Origin: Paramoeba atlantica
Lineage: Eukaryota; Discosea
DNA length: 64,000 nucleotides
Direction of reading: 5' to 3'
Assembly (NCBI GenBank): GCA_977017575.1
Contig: CDRNVI010000138.1
Span: 1 to 64,000 of the forward strand
Of the stretch, positions 43,504 to 56,400 are shown one piece after another. The notes under the pieces are model-generated. The model had not been told where the DNA came from. It did not search any database and saw only the letters and a list, made by a program, of their open reading frames with translations. Both the position numbers and the translations under genes were made by a program. The first letter of the stretch is position 1, and every line of letters starts with the position of its first letter.

Positions 43504-46500
43504 ATGTTTCACATTTCTCCAACCCTGAGACCTTGGCAAAAGAAAGATCCATTCAGCCTTTCTTCTTTCCCTCCAAAACCACCACAACCTTCATGGGGTT
43601 CTCCTGCGCTCAAAACACAACAGCATAAACCACAAGAAAATCGAACTGCTCCTTCTCTTGTTGATCTTTGTCTTGATACTCTCATTCTTTCTTTTTTCTT
43701 AAAAGGTTCAATATTTTTCTTTTTGTTGTTGTTTTTTTTCTTCTTCTTCCATGTCCTTCGGTCTCTCTCGTATTGATCGTTCAAAATTTTCCTTGTTTCT
43801 TCTTAGGAGTTTCTGAGAAAGATGAACAAAAACGTGTCGAAATTTTGAATCGAGTCTTTAAACGAAAGAATTTGAAAAGTTTTTGTTTTTCGTCTTTTCT
43901 TGAAAGAAAGGTCTTGAATCCCTTGGTGCTTCGTTCGTTCTCAACCTCGAAAGGGAGTTTTATTACATCCTTGGACATCTCTGGTTCACGAGTTTCGAAT
44001 TATGCCCTCTCGTTGGTTGGCGAGATTCGCAGTTTGACAACCCTCTCTCTGCGATCTTGTACCAACTTTGATGATGGAGGTCTAGCTGCTCTTGCTCGTG
44101 GATCTTGTTCCAAATACCTCAAAAATCTCGATCTTTCGAAATGTCGGAAAGTATCTGATGCAGCAATCACAGTTTTGACCTCTTTTGAGAATCTTCGGTT
44201 GTTGGACTTGTCAGATTTGTTATTGACCGACGCTGGGATCAGTGAACTTCGATTCGGTTTTCTCAAGTTAGAGTTTCTCTCTCTTTCGAGAACAAAAATT
44301 ACAGATGAAAGTCTTGAAATCTTATCCTCTTCTTTTGGGGAGAGTGATGATCCAGAAAAAAAAGACAAGAAAGAGGCTACTGGGCTTATCTCTTTAAAGA
44401 ACCTCAAAATATGTTCTGTTGCGGTCACCTCAAAGGGGCTCCTCTATCTGACCTTATTTCCTTCTCTTGCTTTAGTCGATTTGTTTGGGACTTGGCCCTC
44501 TTCCGAAGAAGAAGAAAAATTTTGGAAAGACTTTGAAGTATCCCTCACAAAGAATCGACCTGGTACTTCGTTGCATCGAAGTGCTGGAAAGCTAATTTTG
44601 ATGCCTCCTCAGATTAAAGAAGATCGTTCGGAATTTGAACAAAAGCGTGAGTGGATCTTCAAATGCCCTGTTCAAGATCTTTGGAATATTCGAAGACTTA
44701 TCCCACTTTTGGAAGCCTCTCGTAACCCGTCTTCCTGTGGCTCCTTTGTTCCCCGGAAAACAGTTTTAATCTCACAAGGAAAGCCACAATCACTGAACTC
44801 CCCAAATATAACTTCTTTTGCTGGTGGTGGTGGTCCCAGGAATAATCCTCGGCTCACTTTTTCAACTCCCCAAACAAACCGTTTTGCCGCCAAGTTTTTA
44901 CCGACGGCGACCACAACACACCCAGCTGAACATCATCACCCACCACATGGAGGTGGCGGCCAAGGACTACGTTTTACGACCCCTCAAATTTCAAGGCATC
45001 ATCAACAACAAACCAGTCCCCGCCAACCATCCCCAACATCCCCGCAGCCCGTTGAATCTTCAGAATCAGGCCACCACCAACAAAAACCAAATTTGTCTCC
45101 ATCAAAAAAGACTCAAGAAGGAGGAGGAGGGGCGAGCGAAAAAGAAAACTCTTCTGCTCAATCAACCCCGTTCACCTTCAATCGCCTCTGTTTAGTTCGA
45201 CAGAAATCTGATGAAAAAAATCTTTCCCCCAAAAAGAAAAAAACTGGTCCAACTACCCCAGCCAAGAGGATTTTGTCGTATGATGAAGAGACACCAGAAA
45301 ACAAGAAGACGCGGAATAGTGAAGATGAAGATTCTATTGATGATGATGATGAGGTTGTATTAGGCCCAGAAGATTTCCCAGAAGGAACTTATTGTCCTTC
45401 TTGTAAGCAAGGAAATATCAAACCTCAGTATTTCTGTTTGGAGGATCCTGACCTCTGCGTTCGCTGTGCTCAAAAGAAAGGCCTCTGTTATATCTGTATC
45501 CGGCCGACTTCTCGACCTTCTATTTGCCTAGATTGTTCTCGCAAACCTCTCGCAAAAAGAAAGTGTGAATCGTGTAAAATCCGAGGACGAGTTTCGAATG
45601 GGAATCAGATGGGTTTTTGTGATCTTTGTTTTCCTGAAATCACACAATCGAGGGAGCGAATAACAAGGAAGAAGAAGATCTCTCTTCCACCAATACTGAT
45701 GAAAGCCCCAAAGAAGGAAGAGATGCGCGATAACGACGAATTGTCTGGTACTGATGAAACAAGTCAAAATCTCCAGAAAAGTCCGATCATCGTCCCTGCA
45801 GAAACAGAGAAGAGCACAACACCTCCTCTTCGAGGAATCTCATCATTTAGTGGTTCTATTAGTAGTGGTTCTGTTTCCCAAAGCCAAAGTCCTCCACGAA
45901 AAAGGATTAAACGATTATCGAAATTCGAAAAGATCAGAGAGCAATCCCTCTTTTCTGAAGGAGGATCCTCTTCTTCGCAGCCAAGCGAGTCGTCAAATGG
46001 CTTTCCTCTTCGACAGCCAGAAAAGAAGAAGAGGAAGGTGTCTGCTGAAAGTCCTGTTGTTATTGTTCGTGAGTCCCCAAAATTACAAAGAAACAAAGCC
46101 CGTCTCCCAAGAGCGCCTTCAATTGAAATGATGGATTGTGGGAAAGAAAAACAAAGTTTGCCGTCAAGCCAAGAAGAGCCCAGAAAAGGAGGAAAAAGAT
46201 TGGAGGTGGTGATTGAAAAGGAAAACAAACACCAACACCAACACCACGATGATCAGTTATCTCTTTTTCAAGAACAACCGATGGCTTGCAAATCTGTTGA
46301 AACAAAAAATCAGAAAAATACGCCCAGAAGACAACAGCAGCGCCAACAAAAGCAACAACAACAAAAGCAACAACAACCTCGAGCACCTCCTTCACCGAGT
46401 GTCGTACCATCTCCTCCTCCAAATACGGGTTCTCGATTGAGAAGACCAACACCTCGAACACCAGGAGGAAGCCAAGATGCTTTGTTGCAGAGTGCATTGA

Positions 46501-46649
46501 TGCGTTCTCGTTTGGAAGTGGATCGTATGAAAAGGATTCAATCTTATCGTGAGACAAGACTTTATTGTGAGGATCATGCCTCGAAAAAAAGGAAACGCAC
46601 CCCCTCATCATCATCCCAGTCAACGTCGACTGAAGATGATGAATTGTGA
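43504..46649 (+). CDS. Leucine-rich repeat protein with Cys-rich zinc-binding region
   Basis: ATG 43504 opens MFHISPTLRPWQKKDPF. One intron (about 43706-43806) is removed by joining AAAAG to GAGTTTC. The N-terminal half carries Cys-type LRRs: SLTTLSLRSCTNFDDGGLAA, LKNLDLSKCRKVSDAAI, LRLLDLSDLLLTDAGIS and LEFLSLSRTKITDESLE, as in AMN1 and F-box LRR proteins. The middle is Pro/Gln/His/Ser-rich and probably disordered. A Cys-rich block at about 45380-45640 (CPSCKQGN..C..CVRCAQKKGLCYIC..C..C..CESCK..CDLC) has the spacing of stacked zinc-binding CxxC pairs. The tail is basic and Gln-rich and ends in a Ser run. I do not recognise an orthologue. A nuclear scaffold or ubiquitin-ligase adaptor is possible. 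Confidence 0.85.
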
Positions 46650-46936
46650 AAAAAAAAAGATGATTTGTCAACACAAAAGAGAAAACTTCTTCCATTTTTC
46701 TCTCTTTTACTTCTTATTTATCGCGAGACCAAAAGTTTCTCACAAATAACAACAACAAAAAAAAGAGCTCCAACAAGAAAAACAAAAGCCAAGAAAAATA
46801 CAAGAAAAATAAATTTATCAAAAAATAAAAAAGAAATAGTTATTTAAATCACTCATCAAGATCAAATAAAAATATGATCAAGGTCGTAGAATTTTTTTGA
46901 GACGAATTGATGACGAATTTGATGATGAAGATGTGA

Positions 46937-47945
46937 TCACATGTCCATCATAAACTCTGTATCAGGATCATCTCCCCAACCATAACCCTCATCATCATCC
47001 TCCATGTTCATGTTGCTACTACTTGAAGAAGAAGACCCTCCTTGGAAATATTGTTGCGATTCGCTTATTGCTGTTTTCCTTGTTGCCCGGCAATGGAAAA
47101 AGACCATCCGTTTCATCTTCTTGTTATAAAAGAAATAGTTGAATCCCCAACTGTTTTTTTGTTTGTTTTTGAGTAAAAGAGGAGAGAAAGGAAGAAGTGG
47201 GGAGAGTTTCCACACTTCAAATCAAAAAAAAAAAAAGAGCTAAACGAACATTCGCCCATCTTGATAGAAAGGATCAGAATCAGGATCGGGAAAGAAAGAG
47301 TACACAAGACAATCCTGCAAGAAGGGAGAAAAGAGGTTAAAAACGAAAAACAAAACAAAAAGAAGAATAAAAGTTAAAAAAAAGAATGAAAAAAAAAAGA
47401 ATGAAAAAAAAAAGAATGAAAAAAAAGAGGGAAAAAACAAAAAAAAAAGAGGGAAAAAACAAAAAAAAAAAAAGAGGGAAAACAAAAAAAAATCTGGAAA
47501 AAACCTTCAACATAATCTCCCGATCAAGAGTGGACCAAAGTTCCTCCTGAAGTTGCCCCGGAAAATGAGGAAGAGTAGACTGAAGAGGAGAGTTGATAGA
47601 ATTACAAACTAAATACAAGTTTGTTTCATCACGAAACTCTTCCGGTTTTGCGTTACTAAAATCATAATCCGGGAAAATAGCGTTCAAGGTCGCCACAAGA
47701 AAAATGAATGTTTTTCGAGATGATGTATCAGAGAGAGGGCCAAAAGGAGAAGATGCAATGCTCTCACAATGACTTGGTGATGTTGCCAATTCAGCATACA
47801 TGTTGTCCATGCTTTTGTACAATTTTCTGTCCGATCCGGGCTTGCAGGAGTACGCCTCAAGAACAGATTCGATCCGAATCCCATTCAACTCTTTGTTCAA
47901 GGAACTCGTCAGTTGGTCAAACTCATAAACTTCCAGAAACTTCAT
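46937..47945 (-). CDS. MAF1: MAF1, repressor of RNA polymerase III
   Basis: ATG 47945 opens MKFLEVYEFDQLTSSLNKEL. The A-box region (RIESVLEAYSCKPGSDRKLY) is followed by SRKTFIFLVATLNAIFPDYD, FSNAKPEEF and WSTLDREIML. After an intron full of tandem repeats come DCLVYSFFPDPDSDPFYQDG and, after another intron, NYFFYNKKMKRMVFFHCRA. An acidic tail ends EFMMDM. These are the conserved A, B and C boxes of MAF1. It represses Pol III transcription of tRNA and 5S genes under stress. It is transcribed divergently from midasin. Confidence 0.94.
47380..47495 (-). repeat. 14-bp minisatellite in a MAF1 intron
   Basis: Units of AAAAAAAAAAGAATG and then AAAAAGAGGGAAAAAACAAA are repeated three to four times each on the plus strand, giving a sense-strand T/C tract. 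It lies between the exon ending at REIML and the exon starting DCLVY. Confidence 0.75.
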
Positions 47946-48615
47946 TTTGATTTCTTATTTTCTCTTATCGTTGTTAACAATGTCCTTTTTTCTCTTTAAT
48001 GCGGTTGCGGCAGTATTACGAAAAACCAACTACAAATCGAAAATATTAAACTCTCCGTCGAACTCAAATGCATCGAAGACAAACAACCACTCTTTTGACC
48101 CAGGTGCTACAGTCCAAAAAACCAGTAGCAAGAATCGAAAAAAAAAAAGTGACAGAAAAAAAAAGATCAAAAAAATAAGCACTGGTCACCCACCAAAACA
48201 AAAACACAATCCTCACTTCGCCTCAACAAACTCAAAAAAAAAAAACAAAACCAAAAAACGGAAAAACAGAAAATAACACGCCAAATTCGTTTACCATATT
48301 TAGGAGGATTTCGTTTTCTCAGAACGAATTCAAAGGTGCGAATATTTCAAGCTTTTTTTATAACGAGGGTCGGGATTTTCTATCTTCACTCGTTCGCCAA
48401 AAAATTTTTCACTGAAAATTGGAAACCACACAAGTTAATACCTTATTTAGAAAACACAGGTTTGGAACCAACTTATTCTATTTATGGAATAAACGGGTTT
48501 GTCGACTTCGAAACGACAAACCGTTCCTTTTTTCCCCTTTTCTCCTTTCTTCCTTTTGGGATTGAGAGAAAGAGAGGAAAACCAAGTCGAATCTTTTCAC
48601 TTTTCTTTTTGAAAA
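47946..48615. promoter_or_regulatory. Divergent region between MAF1 and midasin
   Basis: This 670-bp gap contains an open frame (47980-48276, see separate entry) and a region with a run of A between 48140 and 48260. From 48470 to 48600 it has TTCGAAACGACAAACC and T/C-rich sequence leading to the midasin ATG. No RNA gene was seen. Confidence 0.35.
47980..48276 (+). CDS. Small Lys-rich ORF upstream of midasin
   Basis: ATG 47980 opens MSFFLFNAVAAVLRKTNYKS and continues for 98 codons, the second half being Lys/Asn/Arg-rich. The start has a short hydrophobic stretch. No family is recognised. The high A content makes a long chance frame plausible. It could also be an upstream ORF in a midasin leader. 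Confidence 0.2.
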   Translation: MSFFLFNAVAAVLRKTNYKSKILNSPSNSNASKTNNHSFDPGATVQKTSSKNRKKKSDRKKKIKKISTGHPPKQKHNPHFASTNSKKKNKTKKRKNRK

Positions 48616-51600
48616 ATGAAATTTTTTGCTTGGGATGTTCGACCCTCGCTTAAGACATTAGTAGAATGTTTCCTGACTGATTCAAACGATATCCGACGTT
48701 CTTTCCTTTTCTCTCTTGTCGAAAAAACATCATGTACTTCGAAAGGGAGCGTAAATCAACAAGAAAAAGATCAAATGTTACAAGTTTTAGTTTCATGTCT
48801 TTTGGATCCATTGTATACTCTTTCTGTTGTTCGTCTCTTTCGACCTCTTCTTCCTGAACTGATGGCTCGGTTACTTCGAAGTCACCGTGCTTTTCAATGT
48901 CTTGCTGGTTCTTTTTGTTGTTCTTCCTCTTCCTCTTCTCCTTCTCCTTCTTCTTCTTCTTCTAGTCTTGGAAATAAAATGGGATGTACGACGAGAGTTC
49001 TTGTTTGTTTGAGTCGGATCTTGCCTCTTTTTCCACAAAGTTTTGAAATTATCTTTCAATTTTTCAGCCATTGCCCTTCTCCTTTGGATTCTCTTTCTTT
49101 CTCTCTAGAACCTCTTTCTGCTGATGCACCAGCAACAACAACATCTTCTACCAATTATTCTGAAGTTCTTGGATCCTTTCTTGCGCTCTTTACGACCAAT
49201 TCTTCTTGCTCCTCCTCTTCTTCGTCTCAACAAAAAGAAATTCGAGAAAATGTTGTACAACTTTCAAAAAGTACAAAAGAAGAGAGAATGAATGAGAAGA
49301 TGAAGAATAAGAATGGGGTTCATATTCTCTTATCTGCTTTACGTTTTCTTCGTTTTTCATCAACAACTTTTCGTAATTTGTGGAATTGGACTCCTGTTAT
49401 CTCTTTACTTTCTCATTCTGATCCTCTTATTCGTTCTTTGGCAAAAGGGTGTGCTCATTCTCTCTTTTCTGTCTCTCAAGAACTCTCTCTTTTGCCTAAA
49501 CCCGATTTTTCTGTCGCAAGGAAGGAGAAAGAAAGAGAAAAGATGGATATTGATTTTCAACATCATCAACAAGAAGAGGAAGAACAAGAACAAGAACAAG
49601 AACAAGAAGAAGAAGGAAAGGGATTAGAGCAATATTGCCAATTTGACGAAGACAAAGAATTGTTAGAAAAAGCTGTTTTGTGGATTGAGACAGAAATTCA
49701 AACAGAGCGCAGTTTGTTGTTTTGTGACACCCGACCAAAAGAGTCACAGGAAATTACAATCGATGTTGATTTGAGTGATGGTAGAGTTGAGGCAATTCGT
49801 CATATTGGTGATGTTACTTGTGATAGAGTTGAGAAAGAAAAGAAAAAGAAGAAGAAAGAAAGAGAAGGAAAAGGAGAACGAGGGAAGAGAAGAGAAAGAG
49901 AGAGAGAAAGAGAAGAAGAAGAGGAGGAGAGTGGGACAGTGATGATCACAGAATTGAATCTTTCTCGAGATGTTGTTGTTGATTTGTGTGGTGTTTTGCT
50001 TTTTCGTCGTCATCATCAAGAGAAAGAAAGAGAGACTGATTTTTTGGGGGGAGAGGAGAGAGAGGAGAGAGGAGAAGGAGAAGGAAAGAAGAGAAAGAGA
50101 GAGGGGGAAGGAGAGAGAAGGGATGGGGAGGTTGAGGGAAAGAGAGAGAGTTTGTCGACTTTGGAGTCGAGAAAGTTTGTTTATACTTCTACTTCGGAGG
50201 AGTTGATGGTTTCTTTGGCTCTTTCTGTTAGGCAGAGTTTTCCTGTTTTGTTGTCTGGCATTCCTGGTTCTGGAAAATGTTTGTTGTTTTTTTATTTTTT
50301 TTTATTTTTATTTATGTTGTTTTATTTGTTTATCTGTTTGCTTGTTTTGTTTTTTGTTTTTTGATTCAAGTTTTTTTTTCAATGATTATCATTTTTTTGT
50401 TAATTTTTTCAATCGTTCACTAAAAACAATTTTTGATCTTATACATTAATTCCAATCCAAAAAACCAAAAACACAAAAACAAAACAAAAACAAAAACAAA
50501 AACAAAAAAACAAAACAAAAACAGCGGTACTAGTAGAAGAAATAGCAAGAATGACAGGAAATGAAGAAGATCTTATTCGAATTCATTTGGGTGACGAGGC
50601 TGATTCTAAGTCTCTTCTTGGTATGTATGTTTGTACTGATACTCCTGGTCAATTTAAATGGCAGGTTTTTTTTTTTTTTTTCTTTTTCTTTTCTTTTTTT
50701 TTTTTTTTATTGTTTTTTTTTTATTGTTTTTTTTTTATTGTTTTTTTTATTGTTATTTTTATTTTTCTTTTTATATTTTATGTTTTCTTTTCTTTTCTTT
50801 ATTTTCTTTTTATTGCTCATGATCATTAAAATTATGATTTATTTTTATTTATTTTGTGGTTCGGAAAAGGATTTTGATCTGATTTAAACATTTCTCTCCC
50901 CTTTCTCTTTTTTCTTTCTCTCTTCTCTTTCTCTCTTCTCTTTCTCTCTTCTCTTTCCCTTCTCTTTCTCCCCCCCAATCCAGCCAGGAGCATTAACACA
51001 AGCAGTGGTAGAAGGAAAATGGATTTTAATTGAAGATATTGATCTCGCCTCTGTTGACGTCATCTCTATGCTTTTGCCTGTTTTGGAAAATCGGACTTTG
51101 TGTGTCACGTCGAGAGGGGAGGTTCTTTTTTCTTTTTCTTCTTTTCTTTTTCTTCTTTTCTTTTTCTTCTTTTTTTTTTCTTCTTTCTCTCTTCCTTTCC
51201 CCCTTTTTTCCTTTTTATTGCTTCTTTTCTTTCTTTCTTTCTTTTTTTCTCTGTTCTCCCTCCTTTTTTCTCTTCTCTTTTCTCTCTAAAAAAAAGAATG
51301 ACAGGAAATTGTTGCAAGTCCTGGGTTTCGCATTTTTGCAACTTGTACTCTCCAGCAAGATCGTTATGGCAATGTAATTTTTTAATTTAATTTTCTTTCT
51401 TTATTCTTTATTGTATTAATTTAATTTTCTCTCTTATTCTTGATTATATTATTTTATTATTCTTTCTTGATTTTCTTAAATTCAAATTTCAAACCTAAAA
51501 AAAAAAAAATTCCTTTCTGAACAGGCAATTGGAGGACCAACAACTAATCGAAATTTAAAACTATTTTCAAGTTTTTTAACTCAAATTGAAGTTCCGCCTC

Positions 51601-52558
51601 TCCCCTCTCAAGAACTTCTTTCTGTTATCAAATTTCGTTTCCCCTCTCTTTCTCCTCTCTCTTCTTATTTTGTTGATACTTTTTTTTCAATTCAAAATCG
51701 ATTTTCTTCTTCTTCTTCTTCTTCTTCTTCTTCTTCTCCTTCTTCTCCTTCTTCTCCCTCTTCTTCTGAGGAAAATGAAAAAAAAGGAGATGGAGATATG
51801 GAAACAGAGTTAAAAGCACTAGAAGGAAGAGGAGGAGGAAAGATGAGATGGTTATCAACAAGAGATTTAATGAAATGGTGTCACAGAGTTGAGTCACTCG
51901 GTTATGCGTCACACGAACTTCATAAATCCGATCTCCGTCAACAACAATCCCAAAAAAAGAAAAAGAGTAAAAAGAAACAAGAAGAGTCAGAAAAAGAGAA
52001 ACAAGAAAGAGAAGAAAGAGAAAGAAAAGAGAGAGAGAGAAAAGAAATGGGAACAATTGCATTAAAAGTGAGAGAAACAGTTTTTCAAGAGGCAGTGGAC
52101 TGTTTTTGTGCATCAATAATGAACAATTTTCATCGAAATTTCATTATCCGAAAAATTGGCCTTTTTTGGAATCTGTCCGAAGAGCGGATTGTTTATTGTT
52201 GTGACACCTATAAGAGTTCTTGTAATGTCACGGAGATGGATGTCACGCTTGGCAGGGTCAGTTTGCCTGTTGTTAAGAGGAAAAGTGCTTCTGAGGTTTT
52301 TATTTTATTTTCTTTTTTATTTTTTTTTTCTAATTTTTTTCTTTCTTTCTTTTAGTTGAATTTTAAATTAATTTTTTTATTATATTAATAAATAATAATA
52401 ATAATCATAATAAAATAGGAAGAAGAAAAGAAAAAGAAACTGTTCGCGGGAACAAGAACTGCTTTGAGATTGTTGGAGCGATTGGCCATTTGTGTTTTTA
52501 TGTCTGAACCTGTTCTTTTGTGTGGTGAAACAGGTTCTTATTTTTATTTTTATTTTTA

Positions 52559-52589
<31 letters not shown>

Positions 52590-53373
52590 TTTTCTTTTTT
52601 TCTTCTCTTTTTCTCTCTTCCCTCTCTCCCTCAATCTCCCCTCACTCCCAAAAACAGGAGCGGGAAAAACAAGAGTGGTACAACATCTCGCAGATATAAC
52701 AGGAAATGAACTTGTTGTTCAAAATATGAACCAACAATCCGAATCTTCTGACATGCTTGGTGGATTTAAACCTGTTAATTTTCTTACTTTGGGTTCTTTT
52801 TTTTTTTTTCTTTTTCTTTTCTGTAATTATTATTTATTTATTATTGATGTGATTATTTCAATTATTATTTTTAATTCTATTATTTTTTGTCATGATATTT
52901 TATTTTCATTCCTCTAATTTTTGTAAAATTCTGATTATTTTCATTTTCAAAAAAAAGCTCTCCCTCTCAAAAAAGTATTCATCAAACTTTTTGTCAAAAC
53001 ATTTTCCCGAAAGGAAAACAAATCTTTCCTCGAAAGATTAGAGCTCTTTTTTTCTCGTCAAGATTGGAAAAAGTTTTTTCAACTTATTTTTAATACCATT
53101 CAAAAAGTTGAGAATATTTTTGAAGGGAGTGGGTCGTTGGGTGGTGTCACAAATTCTGTTGGAAAGGAAGATTTGCCAAGGAAGGGAGAGGGAGAAGAGA
53201 GAGAGGAAGAGAGAGAGGAAAGAGAGAGTGAAGGAAATGCAGAGGGATTAAAGAGAAGGAGAGAAGATGGTGGAGAATTTGAAGAAAAAGAAACTCAAAA
53301 GAGAGGGAAAGGTGCGAGAAAGAGAAATCGAGCAAAGAGACAAAAGAGGGAAGAATCTTCTACTGTAGCTATC

Positions 53374-53404
<31 letters not shown>

Positions 53405-56400
53405 CCTCAACAACCCCAACCACCAAAGCAAAAGTTTCCCCTCCCAAAAAAGGAAAAGAAACAAATACAAAAACAACAACAACAACAACAACACCAAGAG
53501 TACTTTCAATCCAAATGAGACAACACTGGCGTAAACTCAAAGGGGCAGTGGACCGTCTCTCATCCAAAATGGAGGGTCTAAAAAACCATTTTACGTTCAC
53601 TTTCGAAGAAGGGGTCCTTGTCCGAGCAGTCAAAGAGGGTAAATGGGTCCTATTAGACGAAATCAATTTGGCGTCACCCGAAACTCTTGAAAGTATCTCA
53701 GGCCTTTTAGATGGTGGGTCGATCTGTCTCACTGAAAGGGGTGACGTTGTTAATGTTCCACGTCATCCAAATTTTCGACTCTTTGCGTGTATGAACCCTG
53801 CAACTGATGTCGGGAAGAAGGATCTTCCTCCTGGATTGAGAAATAGATTCAGCGAATTTTGGGTTGATGAGATTCATACCCGTGACGATCTCTCTCTCTT
53901 TGTCAGGACTTATTTGATGAATACAGTCCCCGTTCCACCTGTTGATCAGATTGTAAGATTTTTATTATTCTAATTCTTTTCTTTTTTTTTTCCTTTTCTT
54001 TTTCTTTTTCTTTTTTTTTTTTTTTTTTTAACACTGTTTTCCAAAAAAAAGGTTTCATTTTATTTGGACATCCAAAAAGCAGCCAAAGAGACCTTAACAG
54101 ATGGAACCAATCATCGCCCACATTATTCTCTTCGTACTCTTGTCCGGGCTCTCGACTTTACTCGGCGTCACACATTATTGTATGGATTTTCTCGAGCACT
54201 TTATGAAGGATTTTCGATGGGGTTTTTGTCACAACTTTCTGTGGCATCTGCTGAAACGGTTCAGGCGATGATAAGGCACCATTTTGTGTCTTCAAAGAAT
54301 CCTTTGAAACAGTTTTTACAACAGCCAAAAGCTCCTTCTTCTTCTTTTGTTTCGTGTATGGGTTTTTGGATAGAAAAAGGGGGGGAGAGGCTGGACCCGA
54401 TGAAACATTATATTATTACTCCGACGATTGAGCGTCACCTTCGTGATTTGACGAGGGTTGTGTTGTCACGTTCTCCTGCTCTTTTACAAGGTTTTTAATT
54501 TCATTTCTTTTTTTTTTTTTTTTTAATTTGATTTATTTATTTTATTAATTAATTTTATTTTATTTTTATTTTATTATCTTTTTTCAATTTCTTTTTGTTC
54601 TCTGTCTCTTTTTTTCTCCTTCTTTTTTCCTCTCACATGAAAAACAAAATAGGACCAACATCAAGTGGAAAAACAAGTATGGTTGAATACCTTTGTAAAT
54701 TAACTGGCCATCGGTACATTCGTATTAACAATCATGAACATACTGATCTTCAAGTTTCTTTTCCTTTTTTTTCTTTTCTCTTCAAAATTCCCTCTTTCCC
54801 TCTTTCCCTCTCTCTTTCCCTCTCTCCTTTCTCAACTCACATCTCACACACACAAAAACAAAAAAGGAATATTTGGGAACATATGTAAGTAACGCAGAAG
54901 GAAAACTAGAATATCAAGAAGGAGTCCTTGTCCAAGCAGCAAGAAGAGGAGATTGGGTCGTCCTGGATGAGCTAAATTTAGCTCCTTCTGATGTTTTAGA
55001 AGCTCTAAATCGTCTTTTGGATGATAATAGGTACCTCTTTTTTTTTGTTTTATTTTTTGTTTTTTATTTAATTGTTTGGTCTGGTTTTTTGAGTTTTTTT
55101 AATTTTTTTCTTTTTTTTATTTTTTCTCATGAAAAAATTATGGGATGTTCTCTATTTCGATGTTCTCTTCCTTCTCCTTTTGTAATTAATCTTAAAAAAA
55201 AAAACAGGGAACTCTTTGTACCAGAGACACAAGAAGTTGTAAAACCACATCCTCATTTTATGTTATTTGCGACTCAAAATCCTGCTGGTTTGTATGGGGG
55301 TCGTAAACAACTCTCTCGTGCTTTTCGAAATAGGTTTTTTATTTTTATTTTTATTTTTATTTTTATTTTTATTTTTATTTTTATTTTTATTTTTTATTTT
55401 TTATTTTAATTTTACTTCTTTTTTCTCTTTCTTTTCGCCCTCATTTCGCCTCCTTCTTGATGCACCAAAATTTTAAAAACCTAATTATTTAATTATTTTT
55501 TTAAATAATAGGTTTATTGAATTACATTTTGATAATATCCCAGATGATGAACTTGCTATTATTCTTGAGGTTTCCTCCATTTTCTCATTCTTTTTCTTCC
55601 CTTTTCTTCTCCATTTTCTCTCTCCTCCTTTTCTCCCTTTCTCTCCTCTCATGAAAAACAAAACAGAAAAGATGTGAAATTGCTCCATCATATTGTAAGA
55701 AATTAGTAGCGGTTATGAACGAGTTACAAGCGTCACGCCAACATTCTCAAGTCTTTGCGGGAAAACAGGCTTTCATTACTCTCCGGTTTGTTTATTCTTT
55801 TAAGAGATGATAAAAAAGAGAGAAAGAATGGAGAGAGAAATAAAAGAGAAAAAAGAAGAGAAAAAAGAAAAACAAAAAAAGAGAGTCAAAAAAAAGAAAA
55901 CAAATGACCCATAATTTTAAAAACAAAAATAGGGACCTATTTCGCTGGGCAAAAAGAAAAGCGGTCGGATATGAAGAATTGGGAGAGGCGGGGTATATGT
56001 TGTTGGCGGAACGTCTTCGCAATGATCAGGAGAAAAATGTTGTTCGTTCTGTTATTGAAAAACAATTGAAAATTTCTTTGAATATGCCTCTTCTTTATCT
56101 TCGTCATTTTCAGGTTTTTTTTTTTTTTGTTTGATTTCTTGTTTTGTTTTGTTTGTTTGTTTGATTCTTTGATTCTTTGTTTATTTGTTTATTTGTTCTT
56201 TTTTCAAAATCTCATCGAAATTTCGCAGAAACATAAAGAGGTGATTCAACAAATTGGGGACAAAATTGGAATAGGAACCATTGTTTGGACGAGTAGTATG
56301 ATTCGTCTCTTTTCTCTTTGTTCTCTTTCTATGGACCATCTTGAACCTGTTTTGTTGGTTGGGGAGACTGGCTGTGGTTCTCTCTCTTCTCTCTTTCTTT

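Noticed and set aside
48336..48653. 105-codon plus-strand frame before midasin
   Set aside because: No recognisable domain, and it overlaps the midasin start in another frame; midasin begins at 48616.
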